A DNA stretch of 64,000 nucleotides, from the NCBI GenBank assembly GCA_003339415.1, contig PDHQ01000005.1, positions 226,706 to 290,705 on the forward strand. The letters run 5' to 3'. Position 1 is the stretch's first letter, and each line of letters starts with the position of its first letter. A program made the translations under genes and the position numbers. The notes below the pieces were generated by a model. It saw nothing but the letters and a program-made list of their open reading frames with translations. It ran no database searches and was not told the DNA's origin. This document shows positions 46,774-58,505 of the stretch, one piece after another. The stretch is from Ophiocordyceps camponoti-saundersi (nom. inval.) (lineage: Eukaryota > Ascomycota > Sordariomycetes > Hypocreales > Ophiocordycipitaceae).

Positions 46774-48503
46774 CTATACATGCATCACAAGTCAGAGTAC
46801 ATTGTCTTTCCCTCCTCTTTCCCCCCCACGCGCCGCCGCCGCCGCAGCCTCCGCTCCCCCGCACAAACTGATTCTTCCTCCGTACCGCAAGCCGTTTTCA
46901 ACCCCCCTCCCCTGTGAGACAGAACGCCCCAGTAATTTACCACTTAGGAAGCTATCGAGAGCAACGAGATGGTTATGGTTCCCCCTTCTTCTCCCCCGGA
47001 TCCTCGGTTGGGCCCTGTTACTCTTACATGCGGATTACAGGGTCTGGTTTCGAACTCCGCCAACGGAAACAGGGGAGGGGGATGAGATAAGTAGCCTCGG
47101 TATCACAGCCCAGGGAAAAGGGGGTGACGGGTGTGGGTGTAAGTCGATGATGGCTGCGCCACGTTCGGCAACCAGTCAAAACGAACGAACGATGAGCCAT
47201 GTCTCTCCGGTGGTCTCTCTCTCTCTCTCTCTCCCTCTCTGTGCCATGCAGTCCCCTACTAAACCCTGCTGCAGTTGGGGGAATGTGGCTGGGGTGCCTA
47301 CATACATTGTGCCTACATACATATACTCTACCTGCTTCCTCGGGTCTCATCTTCCTCCTCATCCTTAATTCAAGGCCGGAAACGTAAAACGGTCAGCAGA
47401 ACAGAAAAGAAAATGGGAAATACATAGATGGAAACGACAAAGATTGTGCTGGATTCTAACGCTACTGCACCGTCTACTGCCTGCTAATGCGAGTCTTTGC
47501 TTTCTACCTACCCTTCCGTCCTTAACCCTCGATCCGATCCTCCCCCTCCCTCCCCCCCTAAGCACCCATCTACCTACTCTAACTACTACGAATGCTACTA
47601 CTACCTACCACCTGCTATGCGTACTGCTGCTACCACTGCACATTCGTAAGTAGGGCAGGTCGCTGTATATCCGGACATATCCGTACATACATGAATGCTG
47701 GGCAGGCAGTAAACTTATTCGCCGGTTTCCTGCAGTTGCACCATCTTTCTGCCGCACCACCTCTGTGGCTTTGTCCTGTCCTGTCCGGCCTGTCCCTTAC
47801 CTCGCCGACCAATCACAATGTCCCCTGCAAGGCTGCAAAGGCCCTCTTTCCATGGGGGTCTAGACCACCGCCGCGGCTGCGAGTCAGTAAGTTGTTGATG
47901 AGACTTGCTGCTGCTGCAGTCGGCAGCTACCCGTAAGAAGCCTGTGTGTGTGTGGGCCGCAGGCGAGCGAGATCGGTCGGGTAACTCTTGTTGTCCCGTT
48001 TGTTTACTTCGTCTTCGTCTGCTTCTTTATTCCATCTAGGATTTTGTTCCCCTCTTCTCCATCTCCTTGCCAACCTCTTTCTCCTATCCGTAGAACCAAA
48101 AGACAGGCTCTATAACACCATCTACCACCTACTAACCTCTGGGTAGTACCTAACAGTAGGTAGGTAGGTAGTAGGTAGGCCCCAAGGTCCGGCATGTAGC
48201 GTCGACTTCAACTCACCACCACCCTTCCCGGAAAAGACACGCCCAGAGCAACCCAACAGCGTTACATCGCAGCCGTGCAACGACTTTTTCTCACCGCAGA
48301 TCCCTGTCCCGCTGCCACGCACGCGACAGCTGACGCCCCAATCAATCGGCCTCTCACTCAGCTGCAACGGAGGAATGACCGTACATACATACATACATCC
48401 ATACATCCATACACCCATACTACACACTCATGTATGCATACATACATACATACGGCTCGCATCCGTAGGGCTTTGCTAACCCCCCTTTCAGATCCCGGTT
48501 TGC
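46774..48503. other. Intergenic region between the Copia element and WSS1
   Basis: Normal base composition returns at once after the LTR. Contents: CT-rich tracts (47,215-47,240), ACATAC repeats (47,300-47,330, 48,380-48,460) and GTAGGTAG repeats (48,150-48,180). It should hold the WSS1 3' UTR. No gene is supported. Confidence 0.55.
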
Positions 48504-49810
48504 TTATGAACTGTCCTTCATCAGTCCGCAAGTCACGCATGTCCACCATTGTTGCTCCATGATTCTTCCGCAGAAACTGCATGTCCATGTCGGCGGAAGT
48601 GAGCGAGGCTCCGTCTCGTCTTGGCTCTGTGTCAAGTCCACTACCATCGGACCCTTGTTTCCTCTTCCTCCTCCTCTTCCTCTTGATCCTCCCGCCTCAG
48701 CGCCGGGCGTCGGGAGACGAGGACGCGCACTACTAGGACGCGCACCAGGACGGGCTCCTGGACGAGGAGGGTGGGGTGGCGCGGGAGGCGGGGGCCGCTT
48801 TGCTGCTTCCAGAGTCGAAAGAGAACGAGACCGCTCTCCGCCACAGGCGTCGCAGCAGAGGTACTGCTCGGGATTCTGCAGCGTGCACGCCTCGCAGATC
48901 CAGGGCCCGGCCGTGTTCCCGCCTCCTGTCGTCGCCCGGCTACTAGCCTCTCCCGGGAAGACGTATGCGCTCCCCAGCCTCTTCTTCTCATCCTCTTGCA
49001 CGAGCTCCCAGAGCGCCTGCGCTATCGCCACATCGTTAGCCTCGTCCTCCTCAGCCTGCGTGCGGAAGCCGTTGCTCATCGCCGAGTCGGCCACCTCCTG
49101 CATCTCTCTATCTGTGAGCCTCTCCGTCGCGCATCCCCGTAGCACCTTGTTGCGCCGCTGCACGGCGTCGACAATGACGTTGCGTATGTCCTGACCGGGC
49201 CGGGGGGCAGCTCCGCCTAATCGACGGCCCGGGGCCGCTATCGGGGGTTGATGACTTCGGCGATGCCTCTCAGCTGCTTCGCGTGCGAGCCGCCGCGCCT
49301 CGTGCTCTGGCATTCGCAAGCCACCTAGACGGCGCCCTTGCGATAAGAAACCCTCGCCCGTGTATCCCTTCATCATAAGGCCCTGCAGCTCGTCACGCAG
49401 CTGATCCCAGAGCGCATGGAACTGCTCGTTGTGCGGGCCGTGGACGATGTGACAAAGCTCGTGGAGCATCGTGTCGGTGACATTTTCCATGGGCATGAAC
49501 TGAGTCCGGTCGCCGGGATAGCGCAGCCGTAGGCATATCTTGCTGCCGCCGTTGACGTTTAGTCCTACCCACCAAGAAGTCAGTTCGAGCCTCCCTCTAC
49601 TACCACCGATACTGTGACCGGGGGTCGCGTACCAAGCAGGCTCGGGTCCGATGGGTAAAACTCCGCCAACTGGCCGACCTTCCACCCACGAGCCCGCATG
49701 ATGGGCTTGACAAGCGACGCCACCTTGCGCAGAGTATGCAGCGCCTCGTCTGCACGAGGTTCCTTGTCCAGATGGACATAGGAACGGACGAGCGGCTCAT
49801 GTTCCAGCAT
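48504..49810 (-). CDS. WSS1: Wss1-type DNA-protein crosslink metalloprotease
   Basis: Two exons (49633-49810, 48504-49564), intron 68 nt, phase 1, give 412 aa. The join gives DPSLLG/LNVNGGSKICLRLR, the conserved WLM core. The WLM domain holds the zinc site H94-E-L-C-H98-x5-H104 and the GYTGEGFLSQGRRLGG segment. The C-terminal half has two RanBP2-type zinc fingers (CEACTLQNPEQYLCCDACG and CSFCGRIMEQQWWTCVTCG) and a SUMO-interacting motif (MVVDLT) between them. Known role: SUMO-linked protease that removes proteins cross-linked to DNA, working with Cdc48. Start at ATG 49810. The gene sits alone in a 3.3-kb island between two RIP-mutated transposon blocks, yet its own sequence has normal codon use and no stops. 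Confidence 0.93.
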
Positions 49811-50104
49811 GCCTCTTGATTCCTGTCCGAATTGGTGTGATGTATCGAAGCCGAGTGAGCAAGGCTATGACATTATCGTCCCCAGGTAGTAAGGCAACGG
49901 GATCGAGGATCACGTCACCCAACGGCTGCCTGCCGGCGCCCTCGCCGCTGCGCCCGGACTCTGCGACGGCGTGCGATTTGATGCGATGCTACCGAAAGGT
50001 GCTTGGTGTCGCCGGTTTGCTGCCTGACCTCTCTCGACTGGAGCTGACTCACGGGATTACGTATGAATATGCTTGGATGAAATGAAGGAGGGGGGGGAGT
50101 ACTA
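49811..50104. other. WSS1 upstream region, up to the pogo-like element
   Basis: Only 294 bp separate the WSS1 start from the transposon TIR. It contains the presumed core promoter and a G-rich tract (50,087-50,097). The last bases, GAGTACTA, form the left half of the palindromic target site. Confidence 0.6.
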
Positions 50105-50250
50105 CTAGGGGGGTCTCAAAAGCGACCCCCCTTCTCGACCTTTCTCAAGCTCCAGGGAGAAGGGGGGGTCAATGACTAGGAAAAGGACCTTTAACTCGGA
50201 AAAAATAATATATATAGCAGCCTACCTAATTTACTAAGGGAGAGATATAC
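50105..50250 (+). repeat. Left TIR of the pogo-like element
   Basis: 146 bp, matching 60916-61061 in reverse complement. The outer part keeps CpA sites (CTCAAAAGCG, CTCAAGCTCC, TCAATGAC) that are mutated in the right TIR. It can form two hairpins: GGGGGGTC/GACCCCCC and CCCCCCTTCTC/GAGAAGGGGGG. Confidence 0.93.
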
Positions 50251-51299
50251 TTAATTTTCTATTTAGATATATTAAATTCTCTACTAAGGCCCCCCTTAGC
50301 TAAACCTTTATATTATAATACCCTCCGTAGCCTAGCTATAGGAATAGCTTAAAATAGGGCTTATTTAGCCCTTTTTACCGTGCCTTAAAGAGGCTTAAAG
50401 AGGGCTTATTTAGCCTTTTTTACCGTACCTTAAAGAGGCTTAAAGATACTTTATTTAGCTTAATTTACTATACCTGCTACCGCTCTCGCGATACCTCTCT
50501 TAATACTTACCGCCGCCGCTCTTACGATACCTCTCTCGATACCGCTCTCTTAATACTTACCGCCGCCGCTCTCTTAATACCTCTCGCGATACCTCTCTTA
50601 AGTAATTTTACTATTATCTTTTTTTATAATTAAGCCGTTAACTTTAAAAGCTAGTGCCCGGTAATTAATATCTTAATTTTATAATTCTTATAGAAGATAT
50701 TTAACTCCTTTAAATATAAGATTATTATTATAATCTTTTAGCTAAAGTAAGGGGCTATTTGCGAATACCTTACGATATTTTATCTTACGAAAAACCTTAT
50801 ATTTACTATATAACTCGCTTATATTATTAAATAGCTCTCTTTTTAGCTTTTTTAATAATCTTTAAGGTAACTTATACTCCTTATTAATATTATTTCTTAC
50901 GATTAATCGAACCTTATAAAGCTAACGCCTTATAAAGGCGCCTTTATTATATATAGCTTTATATTAAATTCGGTAATCTTTATCTTCTTATACCGCCCGC
51001 TTATTAAATTCGTTTTTAGCTACCCGAATCCTTATATTATAAACGCTTAATAGCTTAAATTTCCTTATAATTTATATCTTTTTATTAAGTACTATATATT
51101 TAATTTATTTCTCCTTAATACGATATATTTTTTCTATAGCCGTAATACCGTTAATAGCTAAAATTATATTAGCTTTATATATTTTCTTATAAGCTTATAT
51201 TACTAATAATATAATCAGTATATTCGATTTAATTAAGATATTTATACGAAGCTTAATATAATTATAATATCGCTAAATTAGTAGTAAGCTAAGTCTTAA

Positions 51300-52386
51300 T
51301 ATTATAATATTATTTTAATTAATTTAATAGATTATAAGAGGCGTTTTTAGCGTTACTAGTTCTCGATTAAAATCTTATTTATTAATAATTTTATTATTAT
51401 CGCTATTATCCTTACTACTATCGCCCTTATCGCTATTATCTTCGTTAAATCCCTTAATATAACTAGGTAGATCTTATTTATCGATCTCTATTATTAAGGA
51501 AGAGAAGGTATCTTAGAGTTTTTTTAGAACCTTAGCTAGATTATAAGGAAAAAAGCTATATTTTACCTAAGCTAATAAGATTATAGCTTTCTTAAAAGTT
51601 TAAGCCCTTATTTCCTAAAAATAGTATAAGAAATCTATTTTATCGAAGTTAGCCGCGCTATCTAATATCTTATAATAAAGAATCTACTAATACTAATACT
51701 TATAGGACTAGAAAACCCTAATATTAAGAGGCTAAAGATAATATATCGAATAAGGCGGTAAAGGGAAAAGAATAATATCGTAATTATCGTAAAAATATAC
51801 GAATTTTTCTATAAGGTAGCTTTTATAGCTATTTATTAAAAAAACGCGTTTTTCTATTAGATTTAAAAGTTTTATATATTCTTTAAAATATTAAAGCTAT
51901 TTAAGCGCGATAATATTATTAATATAGCCTTTTTAGCTCGTTACTAAGATAGTTCTTTTATTAAGATCGTTTTTAACTTATTTAACGGGAATCTAAACTT
52001 TAGGGAGGATAATAAAGGAAGGGATAACTTTCCCTTAAGCTAATATTACCTTAATAGCTATAATAAAGATAGTATTATAAGTATCGCTTAGAATAAGCTA
52101 CTCGATCTTATTAAAAATCTAGATAAATATCCTTTTTTAAAGATATTCTATTATAAAGCTAATCTTATCGAAATTCTATATATTTTCTTATTAAACGTTA
52201 TTATGCTAAAAATATCGTAAGAACCCCTAAAAAAAAGCTTTAACTTATACCTTATTAAAAATAACTTTTCGCTTTATATCTTAAATTATAGCCTTATAAT
52301 AATAAAAATATCTTTTCTAATATTAAATAAATTATTTAGCTTATTTATAAAGTATATTTCCTAGCTACCTTTTAGCTTAAAAGATT
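51300..52386 (-). pseudogene. Degenerate pogo-type transposase, 3' part
   Basis: Minus-strand frames with many stops resemble the catalytic and C-terminal part of fungal DDE_1/pogo transposases, including YNFDxIxF near 52,160-52,190 and FFPYN near 51,540. The 5' part would lie beyond the Gypsy insertion, right of 58,510. Limits are approximate. Confidence 0.55.
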
Positions 52387-52391
52387 ATATT

Positions 52392-52805
52392 TATTACGGC
52401 CGTGAAATACGTTAACTAAATAATAGTATTAGTATTATAAATAAAGATTCTAAGCTAAGGAGAAGGGAAAAAAAAGAGGAAAACTCCCGTAGGCGAAATC
52501 TTAGTAAAATATATAAAGGCATATGCTAGTAAAGATAGGAGAAGGTAAGGGGAAATCCTAGTAAAAGGTTAACTTTATTTCCGGGTAATTTCCCTTTAAG
52601 GTTTTCCTAAGGATTTTACGATAAGGTTTCTAAGGTTATATAATTATAGTCGGAAATCCTCGGAAATTACCGTAAAATATCTAGAGGAAATCTATCGGAA
52701 ATCCTTAGAAATTACTATAAAATATTTAAAGGAAATCTATTAGAAATCCTCGGAAATTACCGTAAAATATCTAAAGGAAATCTATATAATTGCTAGCGCG
52801 TAATA
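52392..52805 (-). repeat. Gypsy LTR (left, 3' LTR)
   Basis: 414 bp, same length as the right LTR. Contains three tandem 45-bp units (52651-52695, 52696-52740, 52741-52785), each of the form CGGAAATCCTCGGAAATTAC followed by CGTAAAATAT and a GAGGAAATCTAT end. Confidence 0.9.
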
Positions 52806-52999
52806 TTACCCCCTAACGAAGGTTTTAATATACCTATTAAGATTAGTAATAGCGATTATATAGCTAGGTACCTAAGGAAATAGCTATATTATCCTAATTA
52901 TTATTTTAATATTTATAATTTATAGCGGCGGCTTTAACTTAATATTAGAGATTAATAAGCAAACTAGCGGTATCTAGGAAATAGTTATAGAATTCCTTA

Positions 53000-55900
53000 A
53001 GAGCTATAAGTATATAACGGAAATTCCTAGCTAGGTACTATATCTTATTTAGATTATAATTATACTAGCGGACTTAATATTTTAATTAATAATGCTATCC
53101 GGTAACCTAAAATTAAAAGATTTACTTAACCTCTTATTCTAATATACTATTAATATTTTCTAGCTTAGTAGGAGATATCTCTTACCTTAGTAGCGGATTT
53201 ATAGCGGCTTTCCGAAAATAGTTAGTATAAAATAGGTTCGTTATCCGGTAGCTATCTAGTAAGTTAAAGATATAGCTATAGCCTTATTCCTTAATAACCG
53301 TAAAAAGTCCTAACTATTAAGCGTTTAAGCGTATTATAAGTATAGTTATAAAGAAGCCTTTATAACTAAAAAATACCTTATTACCGACTACGAAATTTAC
53401 TAGGCGACGCTTCTTATTTACTTATATTTCCTACCTATAGCGAGCTTTCTTAGTAGCGGCTTAAGCTTACTATTATACTTCCTACGCGTAGGCGATAAGT
53501 TTATAGGCCGTAATAATCGGGCCTAAAGTAATTAAAGGATCCGGGGGACTAGTTACTAAGAGGGGGTTCCGTATATCTTTACTAAAAGCGATTATAAGCG
53601 GTAATATACCGATCGAAGCGTGCTATAAGAAGTTATATATAAAGTCTAGCGCGGGAAAGAAAGTACTCTAATTATCTTAATATTTATTCGCATAAAACTA
53701 TAGCCTCTAATTTAAGTATTAGTTAGTTACCTTTACGCTTCCTTATATTTATAAATATAGGGCACTATTATAGTAATACTTAATACTAATTAACTAATTA
53801 ATTTTACCGAGAAATCTTAAAATAAATAAGCTAGTATTATCGGTAATTTATATATCTAATATACCGAAAAGATAATAAAGGTATTAAAAGTAGCGTTTAG
53901 TAAGTACTTTTACTATATTATTTTTCCTATTTAATAATATAGCGATAATCTAACTTAGCTTATAGATAAAAGTTTAAATATAATTATACTTAAAGTAATC
54001 TTCTAATATAATTTTCTTATTATAAGCTATATACTCTTATATAGAAATTAGAATAAGTAAAGGGTATAGTAAGCTTAAGGTCTTATCCCGTAAAGCCTTA
54101 TTCCTTTAATATTTATAATAATTATAAATATATTAATAAATATTTTACTTTATTCTAAGCTAATAATAATCTTACTAAAATATCTAAGTAATTTTATTTT
54201 AGCTATTATAAGCGAAGATAGCTAGCTTATATATATTCCGAATTAAGGTAATCTAAAGGAAAAGCTTTTTCTAACTATCCTATTCGGGAATAACTAAGAG
54301 GTTACCGTAAAATTTAAGATCCTAGCTTACGTTCTCCTTTTAGATTAATTATACTAACTCTACTTCTAATAGGGGAAAGTTTTCTCCGAGGCGGATTAGG
54401 GTAATTATAAGGGTCGGGGTCGGGATTTTAAATCTAAGGCTTTCCGGAGGAATTATTATAAGCGTCCTTTCCTCTTTCTTATAAACTTTTATAATTAAAA
54501 GCTTAGCTATTTTACGTAAAAGGGTATTAATAGCTATATTTAATTAGCTAAGTTAATATAGGAAATAGATATTAAACTAAGTAAGGAAATTAAATTATCG
54601 GACTTAGCGGATAGAAAATAATCTTTTTATCGTAAAATAAATTAAAGCCTTATAGTCCGTAATTATATTAAACTTCTAACTAAGTAATTCTAGGTAAAAA
54701 TACTTAAAGCTTTATATAATAGCGAGAAATTCGCGGTCTTAGATTAGGTATATATATTTAGCTAAGTTTATTATTTTTAAGAAAAAGCTTATTAGCTTTT
54801 ACGCTTAGTTATCTTATTATTACTAAAATATATTAGCGATAGCGTTTCGAGAGGCGTTAGTTTTAAGCTAGGTTAGGAGTTTAGGATAGAAGAAAGTAAA
54901 TACTAGGGCTTATATAGCTAATTCCTTTATTTTATTAAAGGCCTCCTTTTATTCTAATCTGAGCTTAAAAATAATATCCTTTTTTAAGAGATAGTTTAGG
55001 GGTTTTACGGTAATATTAATATAATAATAAAAGATCTAGATAAAGTTATATAATCTTACGAATAAATAGATAGCTTTATAATCCTAGAGATTTTTAAATT
55101 TTTAATCTTAGATCGCTTATACCTTATAAAAGTTTACGCTTATTCCTTAGCTTATATATAATATTATACTAAGGTAGTTAATTTTAATAATATTAAACCT
55201 CGATTTCTAGATATCCCCTTATAAGTTTGCTTAATATAAGCGCTAAATTACTTCTTAATATTTCTCCTAGTATTTTTTTTCTTCGCTATTTAAGTAAATT
55301 AATACGTTATTAGCGTATATACTCGCGTAATAGTTAAGGAAATTATAAAGTTAGGCGTTAATAAAGTTCTAAAATTACGCGGGTCTTACCTTAAGGCTAA
55401 ACGGAAAAATAAGCTAACGAAATATACTAAATTTTATATAGAAAGCCGTAAAATACTTAGAGTTAAGGTTAAGATAGAGATAGTAAAACGCTTAAATAAT
55501 ATCGATCTTTAAGAACTATTTCGCCTTTTAGTAGCTAAATACGGTACCTTCTAAGAAGGGAGTAGGCGAGATCTAACTTTTTAAGTAGTTATTTATCTAT
55601 TAGTAGTTAATATAAAAGCGGCGGGCCGTTAAGTATAGCTTTAAAGCGAAGAGAATAAAGATAGCGTAAGAGCTAGTATCTAGCTTAATAAAACTAATCT
55701 TAAGTAAATAGTTAATAATCTCCTTTTCTAAAAGTAAGTATTTTACCGGTATCTTATAAGAAAGGGGTCCTATTAAGTTTAGGGGCTTCTTAAGTTCTAA
55801 GGTTATATTATAGCTAAGCTAAGGATAAGCTAAAATATAAGCTTCTTTCTTATTAAAAAATCCTTTAAGGTATATAAAAGCTAGAGGAATTATATTATAT

Positions 55901-57900
55901 ATATAAATAATATACTTAGGTTCTTTACCTTAAGGGAATAAGATTTCCTATCTTATATATATATAGCTAACTAAGCTTAGCTTTATAATTATAGTTAAGT
56001 TATTATTATTATTTTCTAATTTTATAAATATCTAAAATATTAACGGGGTTATTTCCTCTTATCGCGTATAATAAGAGTTTTATTAAACTTAGCGGATAAG
56101 TTACTTTTTTAAAATATCCTTATTAATATTATTAATATCTTAGTTATTCTTAATTAAGGTCTAAGCTAGCTTTTTTTCCTTTATAAGCTATATAAAGTCT
56201 TTTTTTTTTTACGAGCGTTAAAAGATTCGATATTTACGCTTATCTTAATAGAGAAAGCGGTTCTAACGCTCGGTATCCGCTTAGATAGCTAGGTTTAGAT
56301 TTCCGTTAAAAAAAGGCTTCTTAGGTAAGAGGATTAAGGGCGAGTACTTAGTAAGGGTAAATAAATTATCTAGCTAAATTAGTTTCTAAGCCGCGTAGTT
56401 AAGTAATAACCTCTTCTCCGCTATTTAGAATAAGCCGATAAAGAGATTTTAAGCGTAGTTAGTTACTTAGTAGATTTCCTACGGAAAATACTATTTATCG
56501 ATTATTAAGGTAATAATTAAGTGCTTATAAACTAAGCTAGCTTAATAGCCTTAGAAATTAATAAGGAGGATAAAATAAATAGGGATAAGCTTAGCGCTTA
56601 AGCGCTTTATTACTTACTTTGCGAAATAATAACTAACTAAAAAATAAATATCTATTTTAATATTATATAAGGTAAAGGTATAAAAAGCTATATTATTAAT
56701 TTAAACTTAACTATTAATAGTAAATAACTCTCCTATTTTCCGTCCTACGCGCGATATTTTTAGAACTATTAAGAAGCCTTATAATAGTTTTACTTTTTTC
56801 TTAAATTAGAGTTATCTAACCGAATAAAGTTAGGTAAAGGCGTTTAAGCTTTACGGACTCTCCTTATCTTCGGTTAGTTAAGATAGTTTTTAGCTATATA
56901 GCCCTTTTTTCTATAAATAAAATAGGTACTATTTTCCTAATAAACTTTCTTCTTACTTTTACTAAGAGCTTAGCCTTTTTAGTAAAAAGTTATAATCGTA
57001 GTTATAATCTTCTTTTATATTTTCGAGGTAACCCTCTTACTTACTTAGCTTTTACGGGAAAACTCCTAATAAGTTAACTTTTTTTTCTAGTAAAATATAG
57101 CGTTTTTTATATATTTATAAAATTCCTTATATATTATACGTAAATCTTTAGCTTTTATAAGGAAGCTTAGGTTAAAATTAGTAGGTAAATAATCCTAAAG
57201 CGTATACTTAATCTAAGCTAGGGGAATTTAGGTCTTAGCTATAAGGTAGTCGAACTCCGCGAAAAACTTCTAAATTTCCTATTTACTTATTAATAAAAAG
57301 TTTAGTTTATAAAGTTAGTCCGTAACCTTAATAAATTCGTTAGGATTTCTATAAGTAAACTTTAAATATTAGATTATCTTAGCTAATCCGGAAAAAGAGC
57401 GTTCCTCTAAATTATATTAAATTTCTAAAAGTTTATAAGCTTTCCTTTCTAATACGCGGAATAATATACTTATCTAGTCCTACTTATCTTAAAAAGTTAT
57501 CTTATTAAACCTTATCTTATCTTTTAGGTTTATAAGGAAGGTACTAAAATCCTCCTTCTTACCCGAAAACTTACTTACCTCCTTATAGCGAATTTTCGTA
57601 AAATTAGAATAAGAGGGGTTTAGCTATCTTACTAAGGCTACTAGCGTAAAAATATCCTAAGTAGCCTTTCCGGTTAAGATAAATATCTTTTTATTTATAT
57701 TAAATATAGTTAATATTTCTTAATAAGTCTTTTCCGCGTTCGAATTTTAGTTTTTCTAAGTTAACTAACCTTAAAGTTTTATAATTTACGCTTATAATTA
57801 CGCTATCTCCGCACGCTACTTTTATAGTATAATTATACTAATAGTATTTTAGGAAAAGGTAGCTATTATCGTAGTTTAGTTTTCGCCGTTATCCTATTTT
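53000..57900 (-). pseudogene. Degenerate Gypsy polyprotein
   Basis: Minus-strand coding remnants broken by stops in every frame. Only the RT YADD-like box (55306-55317) and its flanks are recognised with confidence. Order on the minus strand should be gag near 57.5 kb to integrase near 53-54 kb. Limits are approximate. Confidence 0.55.
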
Positions 57901-58091
57901 ACTATAAGGTTAAGCGTCTCTAAGGCGAGTCTCCTTAATCGCCTAAAAGTCTATTTAAGAGCTCCGGATATATATCTTAAAGCTAATTATAGTTTAGTTA
58001 TATATAAGGTTTTTTCCGTCCTTTATAAGGGATATAAGAGTAAAATACGTACTTCTTAATCGCTTATTAGCGAAGAGTAAGCTTAGAATAG

Positions 58092-58505
58092 TATTATAGC
58101 CGTAAAATACGTTAACTAAATAATAATATTAGCACTATAAATAAAGATTCTAAGCTAAGGAGAAGGGAAAGAAAAGAGGAAAACTCTTATAAGCGAAATT
58201 CTAGTAAAATATATAAAGGTATATATTAGTAAAGATAGGAGAGGGTAAGGGGAAATCTTAGTAAAAGGTTAACTTTATTTCTAGGTAATTTCCCCTTAAG
58301 GTTTTCCTAAAGATTTTACGATAAGGTTTCTAAGGTTACGTAACTATAATTAGAAATCCTCGGAAATTACCGTAAAATATCTAAAGGAAATCTATCGGAA
58401 ATCCTCGGAAATTACTATAAAATATCTAAAGAAAATCTATCGGAAATCCTTGGAAATTACTATAAAATATCTAAAGGAAATCTATATAATTACTAACGCG
58501 TAATA
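58092..58505 (-). repeat. Gypsy LTR (right, 5' LTR)
   Basis: 414 bp, with the same three 45-bp tandem units at 58351-58395, 58396-58440 and 58441-58485. Differences from the left LTR are mainly C/T and G/A, as expected from RIP. Confidence 0.9.

Larger units (their letters stand above)
52392..58505 (-). mobile_element. Gypsy-type LTR retrotransposon nested in the pogo-like element, RIP-degraded
   Basis: 6,114 bp with two 414-bp LTRs and a 5-bp ATATT target duplication (52387-52391 and 58506-58510). LTR ends fit TGTTA...TAACA after allowing RIP changes (TATTA...TAATA). A reverse transcriptase is read on the minus strand: IYANNVLIY (YADD box with both Asp codons changed to Asn) at about 55295-55323, followed by an LGII-type segment, the Gypsy pattern. 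The right LTR is therefore the 5' LTR. No intact frame remains. Confidence 0.88.
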
